Under the pieces are notes generated by a model. The model was not told the DNA's origin. It saw only the letters and a list, made by a program, of their open reading frames with translations, and searched no databases. The position numbers and the translations under genes were made by a program. Below, piece after piece: positions 9,266 to 18,788 of a stretch of DNA of 64,000 nucleotides (positions within the stretch are counted from its first letter, which is position 1; every line of letters starts with the position of its first letter). Origin of the DNA: Singulisphaera sp045290345 (lineage in GTDB: Bacteria; Planctomycetota; Planctomycetia; Isosphaerales; Isosphaeraceae); assembly GCF_045290345.1 (NCBI RefSeq), contig NZ_CP155447.1, forward strand, positions 10,354,001-10,418,000, in the 5' to 3' direction.

Positions 9266-9351
9266 GACGCTTGTGAGGAGCCGGAACACTCCCGACCCAG
9301 GGAACCGGAGCCAGCGAGAAGGTACGCGTTCCGTAATAAGAGGAGTTCTGA

Positions 9352-12300
9352 ATGCAGCGTTTGTTCCTGGTCATGGCGAGTTTCCTTTGGCTTTCGTCAT
9401 CGCCGGCAATTGCAAACCTTGAGCTCGGGGTGGCCCGGGTCGACATCACGCCCGACTACCCGATTCGACTCCACGGTTATCTCAGCCGCACACAGGAATC
9501 ACGGGGCACCGCCCAGCGCATCTGGGCCAAGGCACTGGCCATTGGCTCAACCGAAGGACGCCGCGTCGTTCTGGTGTCGGTCGATAGCCTGGGGGTTCCC
9601 TTCGAGATCGTCGAGGAAGTGGCGAAACGGCTTCAAGAGAAGGAAAAACTTCCCAAGTCGGATTTCGTGGTAGCCGCCTCGCATACTCATAGTGCGCCTT
9701 GCTTGTCAGGAATCGCACCGAACATCTTCGGCAAGAAGATCGCCGACAACGAACTGGCGACGATCGAACGGTACACCCGCGAGTTGACCGACAACCTCGA
9801 GCGAGTCAGCCTCGCTGCCCTCAAAGACCTCCGTCCGGGGCGGCTCGACTGGGCCCAGGGGAGCGTCGGCTTCGCCAACAATCGGCGGACCAAGGGGGGA
9901 CCGGTCGACCATTCGCTGCCGGTGCTCCGAGTGACTGATCTTGACGGCAAGATCCGCGCGATCCTCGTGAACTACGCCTGCCACTGCACGACACTCGACC
10001 CCAACGACAATAAGGTCGCTGGCGACTGGGCAGGTTACGCTCAAGAAGCGATCGAACACGATCATCCCGGCGCGATCGCTTTGACGGTCGTCGGCTGCGG
10101 CGCCGACTCGAACCCCCTGAAACGCCTCGCGGCTGATGGCGCTCAGGTCAACGGCCGCGCGATCGCCGACGAAGTCAACCGGCTGATCAAGCTGGCTTCG
10201 ACCCCGAATCAAGCGGAAACACCCTGGCGGCCCCTTGAGACTCCTCCCGCCAAGTCACCTGGCGCCGAGGTGAAGCTTCCCCTGGACACGCTACCGACCC
10301 GTTCGGAGCTCGAGGCGCTCGTCAAGGCCGGAGGCCCTCCCGGCTACAACGCCTCGGTCCAACTCGCCAAGCTCGATCGCGGCGAACCGCTCCAGTCCGA
10401 GATCAATTATCCCGTCCAGGTCTGGGCCTTCGGCAACGAACTCGCCATGGTCTTTCTGCCCGGCGAAGTCGTCGTCGACTATGTGCTCCGGCTCAAGAAG
10501 GAATTCGACCCGGCCAAGCTCTGGGTCACCGCCTACGCCAACGACGTCCCTTGCTACATCCCCTCCGAACGCATCCTCCGTGAAGGGGGCTACGAGGGAG
10601 GCGGGGCAATGGTCTACTACGCGCGACCGGCCCGGTTCAAAACGGGCATTGAAGACTTGATCATCTCGGCAGTTCACAAGCTGATGCCGAAGGCGTTTCA
10701 AGCGAAACCGACGCCCAAAGCCGACGCTAAGGTAAACGCCACCCTCGAGCTCCCCACGGCGAAGTCGCCCGAGGAAGCCCTTGGTGCCATGTGGGTCAAA
10801 AAGGGGTTTCGCGTCGAGCTCGTGGCGTCTGAACCTCTGGTTCTCGACCCGGTCGCGATCGACTTCGGTGGCGACGGCAAGCTCTGGGTCTGCGAGATGC
10901 GTGACTACCCCTCTGGCATCGATGGCAACTGGAAGCCAGGCGGGGTCGTCAAAGTCCTCGAAGACCGCGATGGCGACGGACGCTATGAGACGGGAACGAA
11001 CTTCATTGAGGATTTGCCGTTTCCGACGGGCGTGATGGCCTGGCGGAAGGGTGCCTTGATCTGCGCTGCCCCCGAAATCATCTATGCCGAGGACACCGAT
11101 GGTGACGGCAAGGCCGACGTCCGCAAGGTTCTCTTCCGCGGCTTCGCGACGGAGAACTACCAGGCACGAGTCAACGGACTCTCCTATAACCTGGACAATT
11201 GGGTCTACGGCGCCAACGGCCTGATCGGCGGCACCATTCACGGCACGGCGACTGGACGCGAGATCAATATTGGCGGTCGCGATTTTCGGATCAATCCCGA
11301 CAGCGGGACGATGGAACCGGCCTCGGGCCTGACCCAGCAGGGGCGGACCCACGACGACTGGGGCAATCAGTTCGGCAACACGAATAGCGACTGGCTCAGG
11401 CACTATCCGTTCCCCGATCAGTATGCCCTGAGGAATCCGCGCGTCGCGGCGCCGGGCCCCATGGTCTACGTCGCACGCGACCCCGACAACGCGCGGATCT
11501 ATCCCAGCAGCCGGACGCTCGAACGGTTCAACATGCCGCAGAGTGCCAACCGAGTGACCTCGGGTTGCGGCCCGATGATCTACCGCGACACGTTGCTCGG
11601 CGATTCCTTCACCGGAAATTCCTTCACGTGCGAGCCTGTCCATAACCTGGTTCATCGTGAAGTTCTCAAACCGGACGGGATCACGTTCGCGAGCCACCGC
11701 GCGGAGGACGAGAAAACATCCGAGTTCCTCTCGTCGACCGACAACTGGTTCCGGCCCGTCCAGGTACGGACCGGCCCAGACGGAGCGATCTGGGTTGTCG
11801 ACATGTACCGATCCGTTATCGAGCATCCGCGTTGGATCAGCCCGCAACAGCTCGCCACCCTGGACGTCCGAGGGGGGGCCGACAAGGGCCGCATCTACCG
11901 TGTGTTCGCCGAAGGACAGGCACCTCGCCCCGTTCCCATCCTCAACCGATTGGCCAGTCCCGAACTTGCCAAGCAGCTCGACAGCCCCAATGGCACCTTG
12001 CGTGACAACGTCCAACGACTCCTGGTCGAGCGTGGCGACCAATCGGCGGTGCCCGCACTGAAGGAAGTCGCCGCCCAGAGCACCCGGCCCGAAGGGCGGA
12101 TGCAGGCGCTCTGCACTCTGGCTGGTCTCGGAACGCTCGAGAACACCGAGATCCTGCACGGACTGGCCGATCCCCATCCCGGCGTCCGCCGACAAGCCGT
12201 CCGGCTCGCGGAGCAAAGGCTCGGCGACGACGATCGGCTCGCGACCGCCGTCGGCGCACTCGTGGCCGACCCCGACCTCGGCGTCCGTTATCAACTGGCG

Positions 12301-14016
12301 TTAAGCCTGGGAGAGTGGAACGATCCCCGTGCAGGAGAATGGCTCGGCCAGCTCGCCTTACGGGATGGTAACGACGTCTGGGTCCGCGGCGCGATCCTCA
12401 GCTCGGCCGTGAAGCATCCAGGACCGATCCTCGCCGCCGTGGTCTCGGACAAGGCCGACCCGCGGATTCGCTCGGCCATGATTGGCCCGCTGGTGACCAC
12501 GGCAACCTCGGCGCGAAATGCCGCTGCAATCGCAGCCCTCGTCGACTCTTTGCCCAAGCCCGCGAAGGGAGAACCGATCCCAACGTGGTGGCTCTCACTG
12601 GCCGCCGAACTCTTCGGGTCGGGCAACGCCGAAGTCGGTGATCTCGCCTCCTCCCCGTTCATGCACACCCTTTTCGCTCACGCACGCATCAGTGCTCGAG
12701 ACGAGCAGGGGAAGGCCGGCGACCGAATCACGTCCGTTCGCCTGCTCGGGCACGAGAAGGAAAACCAGGAGGGCGACATCGCCCTGCTGACGGAGTTACT
12801 CGAACCTCGCAACAACTCGTCGATCCAGCTCGCGGCCGTACAGGGCTTGGCGAAGCTTGGCACCCCTGAGGCCGCTGGCCGACTGATCGCGGCCTGGCCC
12901 CAACTCGGTCCTGCCCTCCGCGCGGCCACCATCGACGCCTTGCTGGCCCGACCGAACTCCACCCAGGCGCTTCTCACCGCTCTCGAGAGCAAGTCGATCG
13001 GATCGGCCGAGATCGATGCCACCCATCGCCAGAGGCTGCTCGCTCACTCGGATCCTGCCCTTCGAGAACGGGCCGAAAAAGTCCTCGCGTCAGTTCGCCC
13101 GCGTGGCCGCGCCGAGGTTCTGAACGCCTATCGAGCCGCTTCGGAACAAACCGGTGATCCCAGCCGAGGCAAGGCGCTGTTCGGCAAGATCTGCGCAAGC
13201 TGCCACAAGTTTGACGGGCAGGGGCACGAGGTCGGTCCTGACCTGGCGGCTCTGACCGATACGACGCCCGACGCCTTCCTGACCGCGATCCTTGACCCGA
13301 ACCGCGAAGTCGACGCCCGTTACGCCGGCTACACGGCCGCCGTGACCGACGGCCGTGTCGTGACCGGCCTGATCGCCGCCGAGACCGGCAACGCGATTAC
13401 CCTGAAACGCCAGGAAGGCGTGCTCGACGTGATCCTCCGGGCCGATCTCGAAGCGCTCAAGACGACTGGCCAGTCACTCATGCCCGAAGGGCTTGAAAAC
13501 GACCTCAAACCCGCCGACCTCTCCGACCTGATCGCGTATCTCTCCTCGGGTGCGCGGCGGCCGAAAGTTCTCGACGGCAACCATCCTGAAACGGTCGTCC
13601 AGGCGGCCGACGGAAGCCTTCGTCTGAGCGCCGAGACCGCGCAGGTCTTCGGTCCCACGCTGACCTTTGAGACGCAGTTCGGCAACCTCGGTATGTGGCA
13701 GAACGCCGGCGACCAAGCCGTCTGGACGGTGCGGGTCGATCGCCCGCAGACTTTCACCGTCTCCATGGAGTGGGCCTGCGCCGACGAATCGGCGGGGAAC
13801 TCGTTCGAGGTTCGGTCCGAAGACAGAGTCCTTCCAGGCACCGTCGACGGCACCGGCCCGGGCACCTGGTCGCGTTATCGGTCGATCTTCGTCGGTGAGA
13901 TGATCCTGGCCGCCGGGACTCATCGCATCGAATTTCGTCCGGTGGGACCGATCCGCAATGCTCTCCTCGACCTGAAGGCGGTGACCCTCACGCCTCGAGT
14001 GAAACTGGGGCGTTAA
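9352..14016 (+). CDS. giant secreted ceramidase-like / PVC dehydrogenase / HEAT / cytochrome c fusion
   Basis: A 1554-residue exported protein with a GAGGAG ribosome site 6 bases before the ATG and a signal peptide. Residues about 22-430 match the neutral/alkaline ceramidase N-terminal fold (GVARVDITPDYP, SHTHSAP, NYACHCT). Residues about 465-860 look like the PVC-type membrane-bound dehydrogenase (beta-propeller with repeated DxDGDG segments). Residues about 880-1250 are HEAT-like helical repeats. A cytochrome c domain carries CASCH at 1281-1285. The last 180 residues look like a beta-sandwich carbohydrate- or ligand-binding domain. The last four parts are a known planctomycete set; the N-terminal ceramidase-like part makes it unusual. 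The substrate is unknown. Confidence 0.9.
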   Translation: MQRLFLVMASFLWLSSSPAIANLELGVARVDITPDYPIRLHGYLSRTQESRGTAQRIWAKALAIGSTEGRRVVLVSVDSLGVPFEIVEEVAKRLQEKEKLPKSDFVVAASHTHSAPCLSGIAPNIFGKKIADNELATIERYTRELTDNLERVSLAALKDLRPGRLDWAQGSVGFANNRRTKGGPVDHSLPVLRVTDLDGKIRAILVNYACHCTTLDPNDNKVAGDWAGYAQEAIEHDHPGAIALTVVGCGADSNPLKRLAADGAQVNGRAIADEVNRLIKLASTPNQAETPWRPLETPPAKSPGAEVKLPLDTLPTRSELEALVKAGGPPGYNASVQLAKLDRGEPLQSEINYPVQVWAFGNELAMVFLPGEVVVDYVLRLKKEFDPAKLWVTAYANDVPCYIPSERILREGGYEGGGAMVYYARPARFKTGIEDLIISAVHKLMPKAFQAKPTPKADAKVNATLELPTAKSPEEALGAMWVKKGFRVELVASEPLVLDPVAIDFGGDGKLWVCEMRDYPSGIDGNWKPGGVVKVLEDRDGDGRYETGTNFIEDLPFPTGVMAWRKGALICAAPEIIYAEDTDGDGKADVRKVLFRGFATENYQARVNGLSYNLDNWVYGANGLIGGTIHGTATGREINIGGRDFRINPDSGTMEPASGLTQQGRTHDDWGNQFGNTNSDWLRHYPFPDQYALRNPRVAAPGPMVYVARDPDNARIYPSSRTLERFNMPQSANRVTSGCGPMIYRDTLLGDSFTGNSFTCEPVHNLVHREVLKPDGITFASHRAEDEKTSEFLSSTDNWFRPVQVRTGPDGAIWVVDMYRSVIEHPRWISPQQLATLDVRGGADKGRIYRVFAEGQAPRPVPILNRLASPELAKQLDSPNGTLRDNVQRLLVERGDQSAVPALKEVAAQSTRPEGRMQALCTLAGLGTLENTEILHGLADPHPGVRRQAVRLAEQRLGDDDRLATAVGALVADPDLGVRYQLALSLGEWNDPRAGEWLGQLALRDGNDVWVRGAILSSAVKHPGPILAAVVSDKADPRIRSAMIGPLVTTATSARNAAAIAALVDSLPKPAKGEPIPTWWLSLAAELFGSGNAEVGDLASSPFMHTLFAHARISARDEQGKAGDRITSVRLLGHEKENQEGDIALLTELLEPRNNSSIQLAAVQGLAKLGTPEAAGRLIAAWPQLGPALRAATIDALLARPNSTQALLTALESKSIGSAEIDATHRQRLLAHSDPALRERAEKVLASVRPRGRAEVLNAYRAASEQTGDPSRGKALFGKICASCHKFDGQGHEVGPDLAALTDTTPDAFLTAILDPNREVDARYAGYTAAVTDGRVVTGLIAAETGNAITLKRQEGVLDVILRADLEALKTTGQSLMPEGLENDLKPADLSDLIAYLSSGARRPKVLDGNHPETVVQAADGSLRLSAETAQVFGPTLTFETQFGNLGMWQNAGDQAVWTVRVDRPQTFTVSMEWACADESAGNSFEVRSEDRVLPGTVDGTGPGTWSRYRSIFVGEMILAAGTHRIEFRPVGPIRNALLDLKAVTLTPRVKLGR

Positions 14017-14060
14017 CGAGGCTGGGGGGAGATACCCACTTCACACCTGACGTCACGCCG

Positions 14061-14096
14061 CAAGGCCGACTCAATCGATCGATTGAGTCGGCCTTG
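14061..14096 (+). terminator. long perfect palindrome after the giant gene
   Basis: The 36 bases from 14061 to 14096 form a perfect inverted repeat (CAAGGCCGACTCAATCGA and its complement), followed by ACCCTTTTGG. It starts 44 bases after the stop codon and probably ends transcription of the 1554-codon gene. Confidence 0.7.
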
Positions 14097-14173
14097 ACCC
14101 TTTTGGTAGGAAGGGATAATTTGCCGCGACTTGGGTAGATACGTCATCAAGAATTCCAGAGATGAGGCGCACG

Positions 14174-14698
14174 ATGCGACGGATCGCGCTTGCGGCCGCG
14201 ATACTCTCGTCCTTAACGATCACCGGCTGCATGACTGTCGGGCCGGTCGCCGGACCCGTCATGAGCGCGACGGCATTCACCTACACGGCCGGACGTGCCA
14301 CACAGGACTTCCACTACCCGGCTGCCACGCTCCAGTCGGCGATCACCGGAGCGATGGATGACCTCCGCGTCCACTCGGTCCGGTTGACGCACGATGCGGG
14401 AATGCTCGTCTACCACGGCTCGACGGCCGACGATCGTCGCGTCTCGGTCACTATCCGTCCCAACCAGGCCGTCTCCCGGATTAGCGTCCGAATCGGCTGG
14501 TTTGGCGATGAGCCACTCTCGCGAGCACTGATGGATCGAATCGGAATTCGCCTGGGTGAATTGCCTCCCTCGGCGATCCCGGTCGATCCCCCGAGCGAGC
14601 CCGGCTCGAATCCCTACTTCTCGCGTGACGCCGTTCCCGACTCGGTCATGCTTCGCGACCAGGCTGACGCCATGTACCGCGACTCTACCGTCCCCTGA
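14174..14698 (+). CDS. DUF3568-like lipoprotein
   Basis: A 174-residue protein with a lipoprotein signal (RRIALAAAILSSLTITGC, Cys about residue 19). The middle portion (two-stranded comparisons such as RRVSVTIRPNQAVSRISVRIG) resembles the small DUF3568 lipoproteins. The function is unknown. The ATG at 14174 has GAGG 6 bases upstream; the ATG at 14162 would add MRRT. It stands alone after the palindromic terminator. Confidence 0.8.
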   Translation: MRRIALAAAILSSLTITGCMTVGPVAGPVMSATAFTYTAGRATQDFHYPAATLQSAITGAMDDLRVHSVRLTHDAGMLVYHGSTADDRRVSVTIRPNQAVSRISVRIGWFGDEPLSRALMDRIGIRLGELPPSAIPVDPPSEPGSNPYFSRDAVPDSVMLRDQADAMYRDSTVP

Positions 14699-15184
14699 CC
14701 GGTCTTATGCATGGCGGACCTCTCCACCTGGAGGCGGTAATCGACTGGCCAGCCCTTCGTCCCCATGGGTCGAGCGGACCGCCCATGGGAAGCCATTTCG
14801 AAGGCCCGTCCGGGCCATGATCCTCCAGCGATCCGCATTCGGGTGAATCACGGACGGCGCCAATCGGCTGAGTTGGGGCGGAGTCGGCCCCTGGGCTTCT
14901 ACCCGCGCACCGGGGGGGCGAGTACGGGTTCAAGCCACCGGGTTGCGGCCGGCCACAGACGGACGAGTAATCCGCTCTCATTCACGGCCGGTTCGTGTGG
15001 GTAAGCCCGCGATCATAACCTCGCGGCAACCGACACAATTGCCGTGCTAAACGCGTCTCAGGACGTCACAGGTCGGGGTCACGTTGTGCCCCCTCGTTTG
15101 CAGCGAAGTCGGCTCGCTCGAGGAGCGACGACCTGCTGAAGCTGCGATTGCGGAGTGTTGTTATTCTTTTGAATTCTCATTTTC
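14699..15184. other. intergenic region before the structured RNA candidate
   Basis: No reading frame here looks coding and no tRNA is seen. It separates the lipoprotein gene from the hairpin-rich region and shares its non-coding look. Confidence 0.5.
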
Positions 15185-15219
15185 AAATAAAAGGCCGCGT
15201 TCGACCATGGAACGCGGCC
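15185..15219 (-). terminator. intrinsic terminator of the candidate RNA
   Basis: A perfect 10-bp stem, GGCCGCGTTC with GAACGCGGCC, has a 7-base loop. In the minus direction it is followed by TTTTATTTGAAA. No protein gene upstream on the minus strand explains it. Confidence 0.75.
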
Positions 15220-15533
15220 GGAGCCGTCAGAGTGAGCGTACGGCCAGGGCTCCGCACCGACCAAAAGCAACCAGAACGTTGATACGAGAACATCAGTGGT
15301 TTCTCGTCAAGTCTGGCGGTATTTGAAGGGCCAGCCGCGGCCCGCGACGTCTTTGCCTCCTGCGAAGACGGCTCGCGGGCCGTGTGGCCATTCATCTGAG
15401 GAATTAGACTCAGCACATGTCCAAGTCTACTTCCTCACGACAAAGGGTCGAACCTGGGGGACGCATCCATGCGACCAGGAGTCGAACCTTATTTTTTCGG
15501 ACAGAATCCACGCAGCGTTGGACACGTGCGTGG
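15193..15533 (-). ncRNA. candidate structured non-coding RNA (unknown family)
   Basis: Seven hairpins lie end to end in 340 bases of gene-free DNA. Plus-strand stem positions are 15508-15514/15527-15533; 15453-15457/15475-15479 with 15462-15465/15470-15473; 15397-15403/15431-15437 with 15405-15409/15425-15429; 15329-15333/15385-15389 with 15339-15347/15373-15381 and 15348-15353/15365-15370; 15284-15290/15301-15307; 15220-15225/15248-15253; and the terminator stem 15193-15202/15210-15219. Only the minus strand has a U-tract after the last stem, which sets the direction. The hallmark motifs of RNase P RNA, tmRNA and SRP RNA are not seen. The 5' end is a guess. Confidence 0.55.
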
Positions 15534-15871
15534 CTGGATACCTAGGTGGGATCAAACTTTCCAAGGGCGTCTGAATCGAGCACAACTCGAATGTGAAGCG
15601 AATGGTGTCGTGCTCTCAGGACGGTCGCCAAAATACGCTGAGATGCCCCGTCCGTCAACCCACTCGCGTCCACTTTTTCCCGAGAACTCTCCAGATCCAA
15701 AAGGTCGTCATTGATGGGTATGGGAGCGAATTCCTTGTGAGTCGAACTTGCTCATGAGGTTGCGGCATTTCGTCTGAGACCCCGGCCTCGACCGAAAAAT
15801 CTCCTTGCGGAGGCTGCGCCGTGGTGCGATCGTTAAGCAACATTTGCGGCACTTCTCAGGAAAAAGCAACG
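15534..15871. other. intergenic region before the sugar isomerase gene
   Basis: No coding sequence recognised. It should contain the promoter of the gene at 15872 and, on the other strand, that of the candidate RNA; I could not place either. Confidence 0.45.
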
Positions 15872-16897
15872 ATGACCGTGCGGATTGGTTTGGACCACTA
15901 CACGATCGCCCACCGCGACCTCTCCGCGGAGGCCACGCTCGAATTTGCCCAGGCCCACGGGTTCGACGGCGTACAGTTCCTCAATCCCGAGTCCATCGAC
16001 CGGTCGCTCGCCCCTGGCCCCTTGGCGGCGTTCCGCCGCCGAGCTGAGGAGAGAGCGCTCTATCTCGAGGTCGGCTTGCCCTCGCCCAACCCCGTGCGTC
16101 GCTCACGGCACGAGGCCCGCGACGTCACGGCCGCCGAACACGCGCACGACCTGGTCAGGCACCTCGAAGCGATTGCAGCGCTGGGGTGCCGGCACGCAAG
16201 GGCCTACGTCGGCGACCGTCATGACCGATTCCGCACCGACGTTCGCTGGGACGCCCAACGTGCGGCCACGCTCGACGTGCTGTCGATCCTCGCTCCCCGG
16301 CTTCGCGAATTGGGCCTCCAGATCGCGTTGGAGACGCATGCGGACCTGACGGTCGAGGAACTGGTCGAAATGATCGACCGCCTCGGCCCTGACATCGTGG
16401 GAGTGACGTTCGACACCGGGAACCTGCTCATGCGGCTCGATGAGCCGATTGCGGCGGCCGAGCGGCTCGCACCCCATGTCCTGGCCACGCACGTCAAGGA
16501 CGCGATCCTCGGCTTCACACCGCGGGGGCTCTGCTGGCAGGCGCGGCCGATCGGGTCGGGGGTGATCCCGATGCCCGACGTCCTCGCCACGCTCATCCAC
16601 GCCAACCCAAGGTTAACGCTCTCCATCGAGCTTCATCCCAGAACCTACGACTTACCCATCTTCGACAAAACCTGGCTTTCCTTCTTCCCCAACCTTCGCC
16701 CTGAGGCGCTTGCCGGAATCGTCAATCTGGCGGAGCGGTGCGATCGCCGCTTCACCGAAGGATCGCTCGTCCGACCCGAGGTCATCGAAGCGATCCCCTG
16801 GGTCGACCGTGACCTCGATTGGATCGCCAGCTCGCTCGGCTATCTCCGAACCGTTGTTCAGGGACTTTCCCGTCTCGAAGGTCGAACCGCCCCTTAG
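15872..16897 (+). CDS. sugar phosphate isomerase/epimerase (xylose isomerase-like TIM barrel)
   Basis: A 341-residue protein with the TIM-barrel pattern of the AP endonuclease 2 / xylose isomerase-like family: GLDHYTI at the N-terminus, LQIALETHADLTVEEL with the metal-binding Glu, GVTFDTGNLLMRLDEP with the Asp, and HVLATHVKD with His. These enzymes interconvert sugars or keto-sugars with a divalent metal. There is no signal peptide, so it is probably cytosolic. The ATG at 15872 has AGGAA 9 bases upstream; an earlier ATG at 15821 would add 17 unlike residues. The substrate is unknown, and it has no same-strand neighbours. Confidence 0.88.
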   Translation: MTVRIGLDHYTIAHRDLSAEATLEFAQAHGFDGVQFLNPESIDRSLAPGPLAAFRRRAEERALYLEVGLPSPNPVRRSRHEARDVTAAEHAHDLVRHLEAIAALGCRHARAYVGDRHDRFRTDVRWDAQRAATLDVLSILAPRLRELGLQIALETHADLTVEELVEMIDRLGPDIVGVTFDTGNLLMRLDEPIAAAERLAPHVLATHVKDAILGFTPRGLCWQARPIGSGVIPMPDVLATLIHANPRLTLSIELHPRTYDLPIFDKTWLSFFPNLRPEALAGIVNLAERCDRRFTEGSLVRPEVIEAIPWVDRDLDWIASSLGYLRTVVQGLSRLEGRTAP

Positions 16898-17399
16898 CCC
16901 GTCCGACTGTTTGCCGACCCGAGCGGCCACAACCGGTGGCAAATCGACGCCTCGCGCGTGGCCGATCAACCTGGAGAGAAGCACCAAAACCGAAGTTTCA
17001 TCCTGTTCCAATTCGCTTGTTTAAAACACAAACCCCACAGTTCATTCACACACTCAAAACAACAGATTCCCAGACGCAAAAACGTTCACTAGAACACAAA
17101 ACCACCACAAAACGGAGACTGTAACGAGGATACCGGGATCTCGTTCCCACGCTCTGCGCGGGAACGAGTTTCTCCCGCGAATTTCGGCCTCGGGGTCAAA
17201 CAAACGGCCCAGTTTCCTTGCGACAGACTCACAAAACGACCTCTTATTCAATCCAATCACACAAATCAAATATTGATTTGCTAGTGATCGCAAAATCATA
17301 TAAAACACGCACAATCAAAAAGCGGCTCCCTTGCGCGAATGCGTCTCGCGAATTCAGCCCGCGATTCAACCGTGCGTGCGATCCGTCGAGGAGCTTCGC
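16898..17399. other. AT-rich intergenic region with a REP-like hairpin
   Basis: About 500 bases between two genes that converge here. The parts at 16990-17130 and 17210-17320 are much richer in A and T than the rest of the window. The only clear element is the hairpin at 17140-17168. Confidence 0.5.
17140..17168. repeat. REP-like palindrome
   Basis: CTCGTTCCC and GGGAACGAG form a 9-bp stem around ACGCTCTGCGC, in which CGC and GCG can also pair. This form (CGTTCCCACGCTCTGCG...GGGAACG) recalls small repeats found in many copies in several bacterial genomes. Only one copy is present in this window. Confidence 0.5.
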
Positions 17400-18569
17400 T
17401 CACTCCCCTTCGATCGGCTGCTGGGCATAGACTTTCAGGTAGCTCTCGTAGCGACCGAAGTGGATTTGCCCCCAGTGGACCGCGTCCTTGACGGCGCATT
17501 GGTCCTCATGGGTATGTGAACAGCTTGGGTACTTGCAGAGTGGGATGTAGGGTCGGAACTCGACGAAGTGAGCTTCGACTTCACCAGGGTCGACTCCCCA
17601 GAGCTCAAATTGGCGAAGGCCCGGGGTGTCGACGACATGGCCACCCGACTCGAGACGAATCAATTCGGCCGTCGTGGTCGTGTGCTTTCCCTTGGCCGTC
17701 CAGTCGGAAACCTCGCGGACCCGAAGGGCCAGGCCGGGCTGAATGGCATTCAGCAGCGAACTCTTGCCGACCCCGCTCTGGCCCGAGAACGCCGTCGTCC
17801 CTTCGGCAAGGAGCTCCTTGAGTCGAGAAATTCCCTGTCCGGAAGCCGCCGAGGTCACCAGCGTCTCGTAACCGAGTTGAGTGTAGAGCCCGATCACCCA
17901 CTGAAAAGGGGCCGTGTCGACAAGATCGGCCTTGTTGAGGATGATAATCGGTCGTACGCCCCCGGTCTCGGCCGAGATCAGATAGCGGTCGATGAGCGGC
18001 AATTTCAGGCCCGGCTCCGCGAAGGCGGAGACGATCAAAACCTGGTCGACGTTGCACGCGATGACGTGCTCTCGCCGGCGGTAGCCCCGGGTAATCGTCC
18101 CGCGTCGGGCCTCGACTTTCTCGATCATCCCCTCGTCACCGGCCGCATTTCCGGGACGGAACCAGACCCGGTCGCCGACAGCGATGACGTTGCGCCCATC
18201 AATCGCCAGCGTTTTGAGAATCCGGCGCACATGACAGGCCCAGGTTCGGCCGTCGTCCCCCTCGACCATCGAGAGCAGACCGTGGACCCGAATCACACGT
18301 CCGGCAAGACAGGCCGAGAGATCCACGGACCGATTCGCCGAAGGCTCGGATGCGCCGGGCTCTCCCGGTTTCGGCTCACCGGCCTCGCCGACGTCCGTGA
18401 CGATCGTGCGGTGCCTCGACAGGTCCCCCTTGGCGCGCACACGCTCGGCCGATGCCGGCTCGGCACGCGCCAGATCGTCCTGGCGGTAACGACGGGTCAG
18501 GTCGTTGGCGCGCGTCCGCTTCTGCCGATTCTTTTTGAACGCAACCCGGACCTTTTTCTTCTTCGCCAC
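17400..18569 (-). CDS. rsgA: ribosome small subunit-dependent GTPase RsgA
   Basis: A 389-residue circularly permuted GTPase that checks late 30S subunit maturation. The order of motifs shows the permutation: NKAD at 212-215 comes before the P-loop GQSGVGKSS at 263-271 and DTPG at 314-317. The zinc site Cys345, Cys350, His352, Cys358 follows. The OB-fold precedes the GTPase. The start is a GTG with AAAGG 8 bases upstream, giving the basic N-terminal tail AKKKKVRVAFKK; the frame is open further upstream but unlike the family. The tail of about 80 residues before the OB-fold is longer than usual and probably binds RNA. Confidence 0.96.
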   Translation of the reverse strand: MAKKKKVRVAFKKNRQKRTRANDLTRRYRQDDLARAEPASAERVRAKGDLSRHRTIVTDVGEAGEPKPGEPGASEPSANRSVDLSACLAGRVIRVHGLLSMVEGDDGRTWACHVRRILKTLAIDGRNVIAVGDRVWFRPGNAAGDEGMIEKVEARRGTITRGYRRREHVIACNVDQVLIVSAFAEPGLKLPLIDRYLISAETGGVRPIIILNKADLVDTAPFQWVIGLYTQLGYETLVTSAASGQGISRLKELLAEGTTAFSGQSGVGKSSLLNAIQPGLALRVREVSDWTAKGKHTTTTAELIRLESGGHVVDTPGLRQFELWGVDPGEVEAHFVEFRPYIPLCKYPSCSHTHEDQCAVKDAVHWGQIHFGRYESYLKVYAQQPIEGE

Positions 18570-18788
18570 GTCCGAGGCCTTTCTAGATCGCTCGCTTTCA
18601 CCTTCACGGTTCAAGGCTAAAGGGAGCGAGGCCCCGCTGTCAATTGAACGTGAGCACCACGACCCCAGGATCGAGTGCCAGTTTCTAGGCTCGAGAGGGC
18701 GGGACAGGTTGCAAAGGGGGGGCAAACCGCGGGCGGAAGAAGCTCCGCCGCGGCTCGCTCGGTTCAGGATTGGAATGAGACCGACCGC

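Noticed and set aside
10291..12294. Long open frame (667 codons) on the strand opposite the ceramidase-like/PVC fusion gene.
   Set aside because: Antisense shadow of a strong gene; no ribosome site or motif.
15440..15490. tRNA-like T-arm words (GGTTCGAC on the minus strand, twice).
   Set aside because: No matching acceptor, D and anticodon stems could be built around either copy; the T-stems pair poorly. I treat them as parts of the larger structured RNA.
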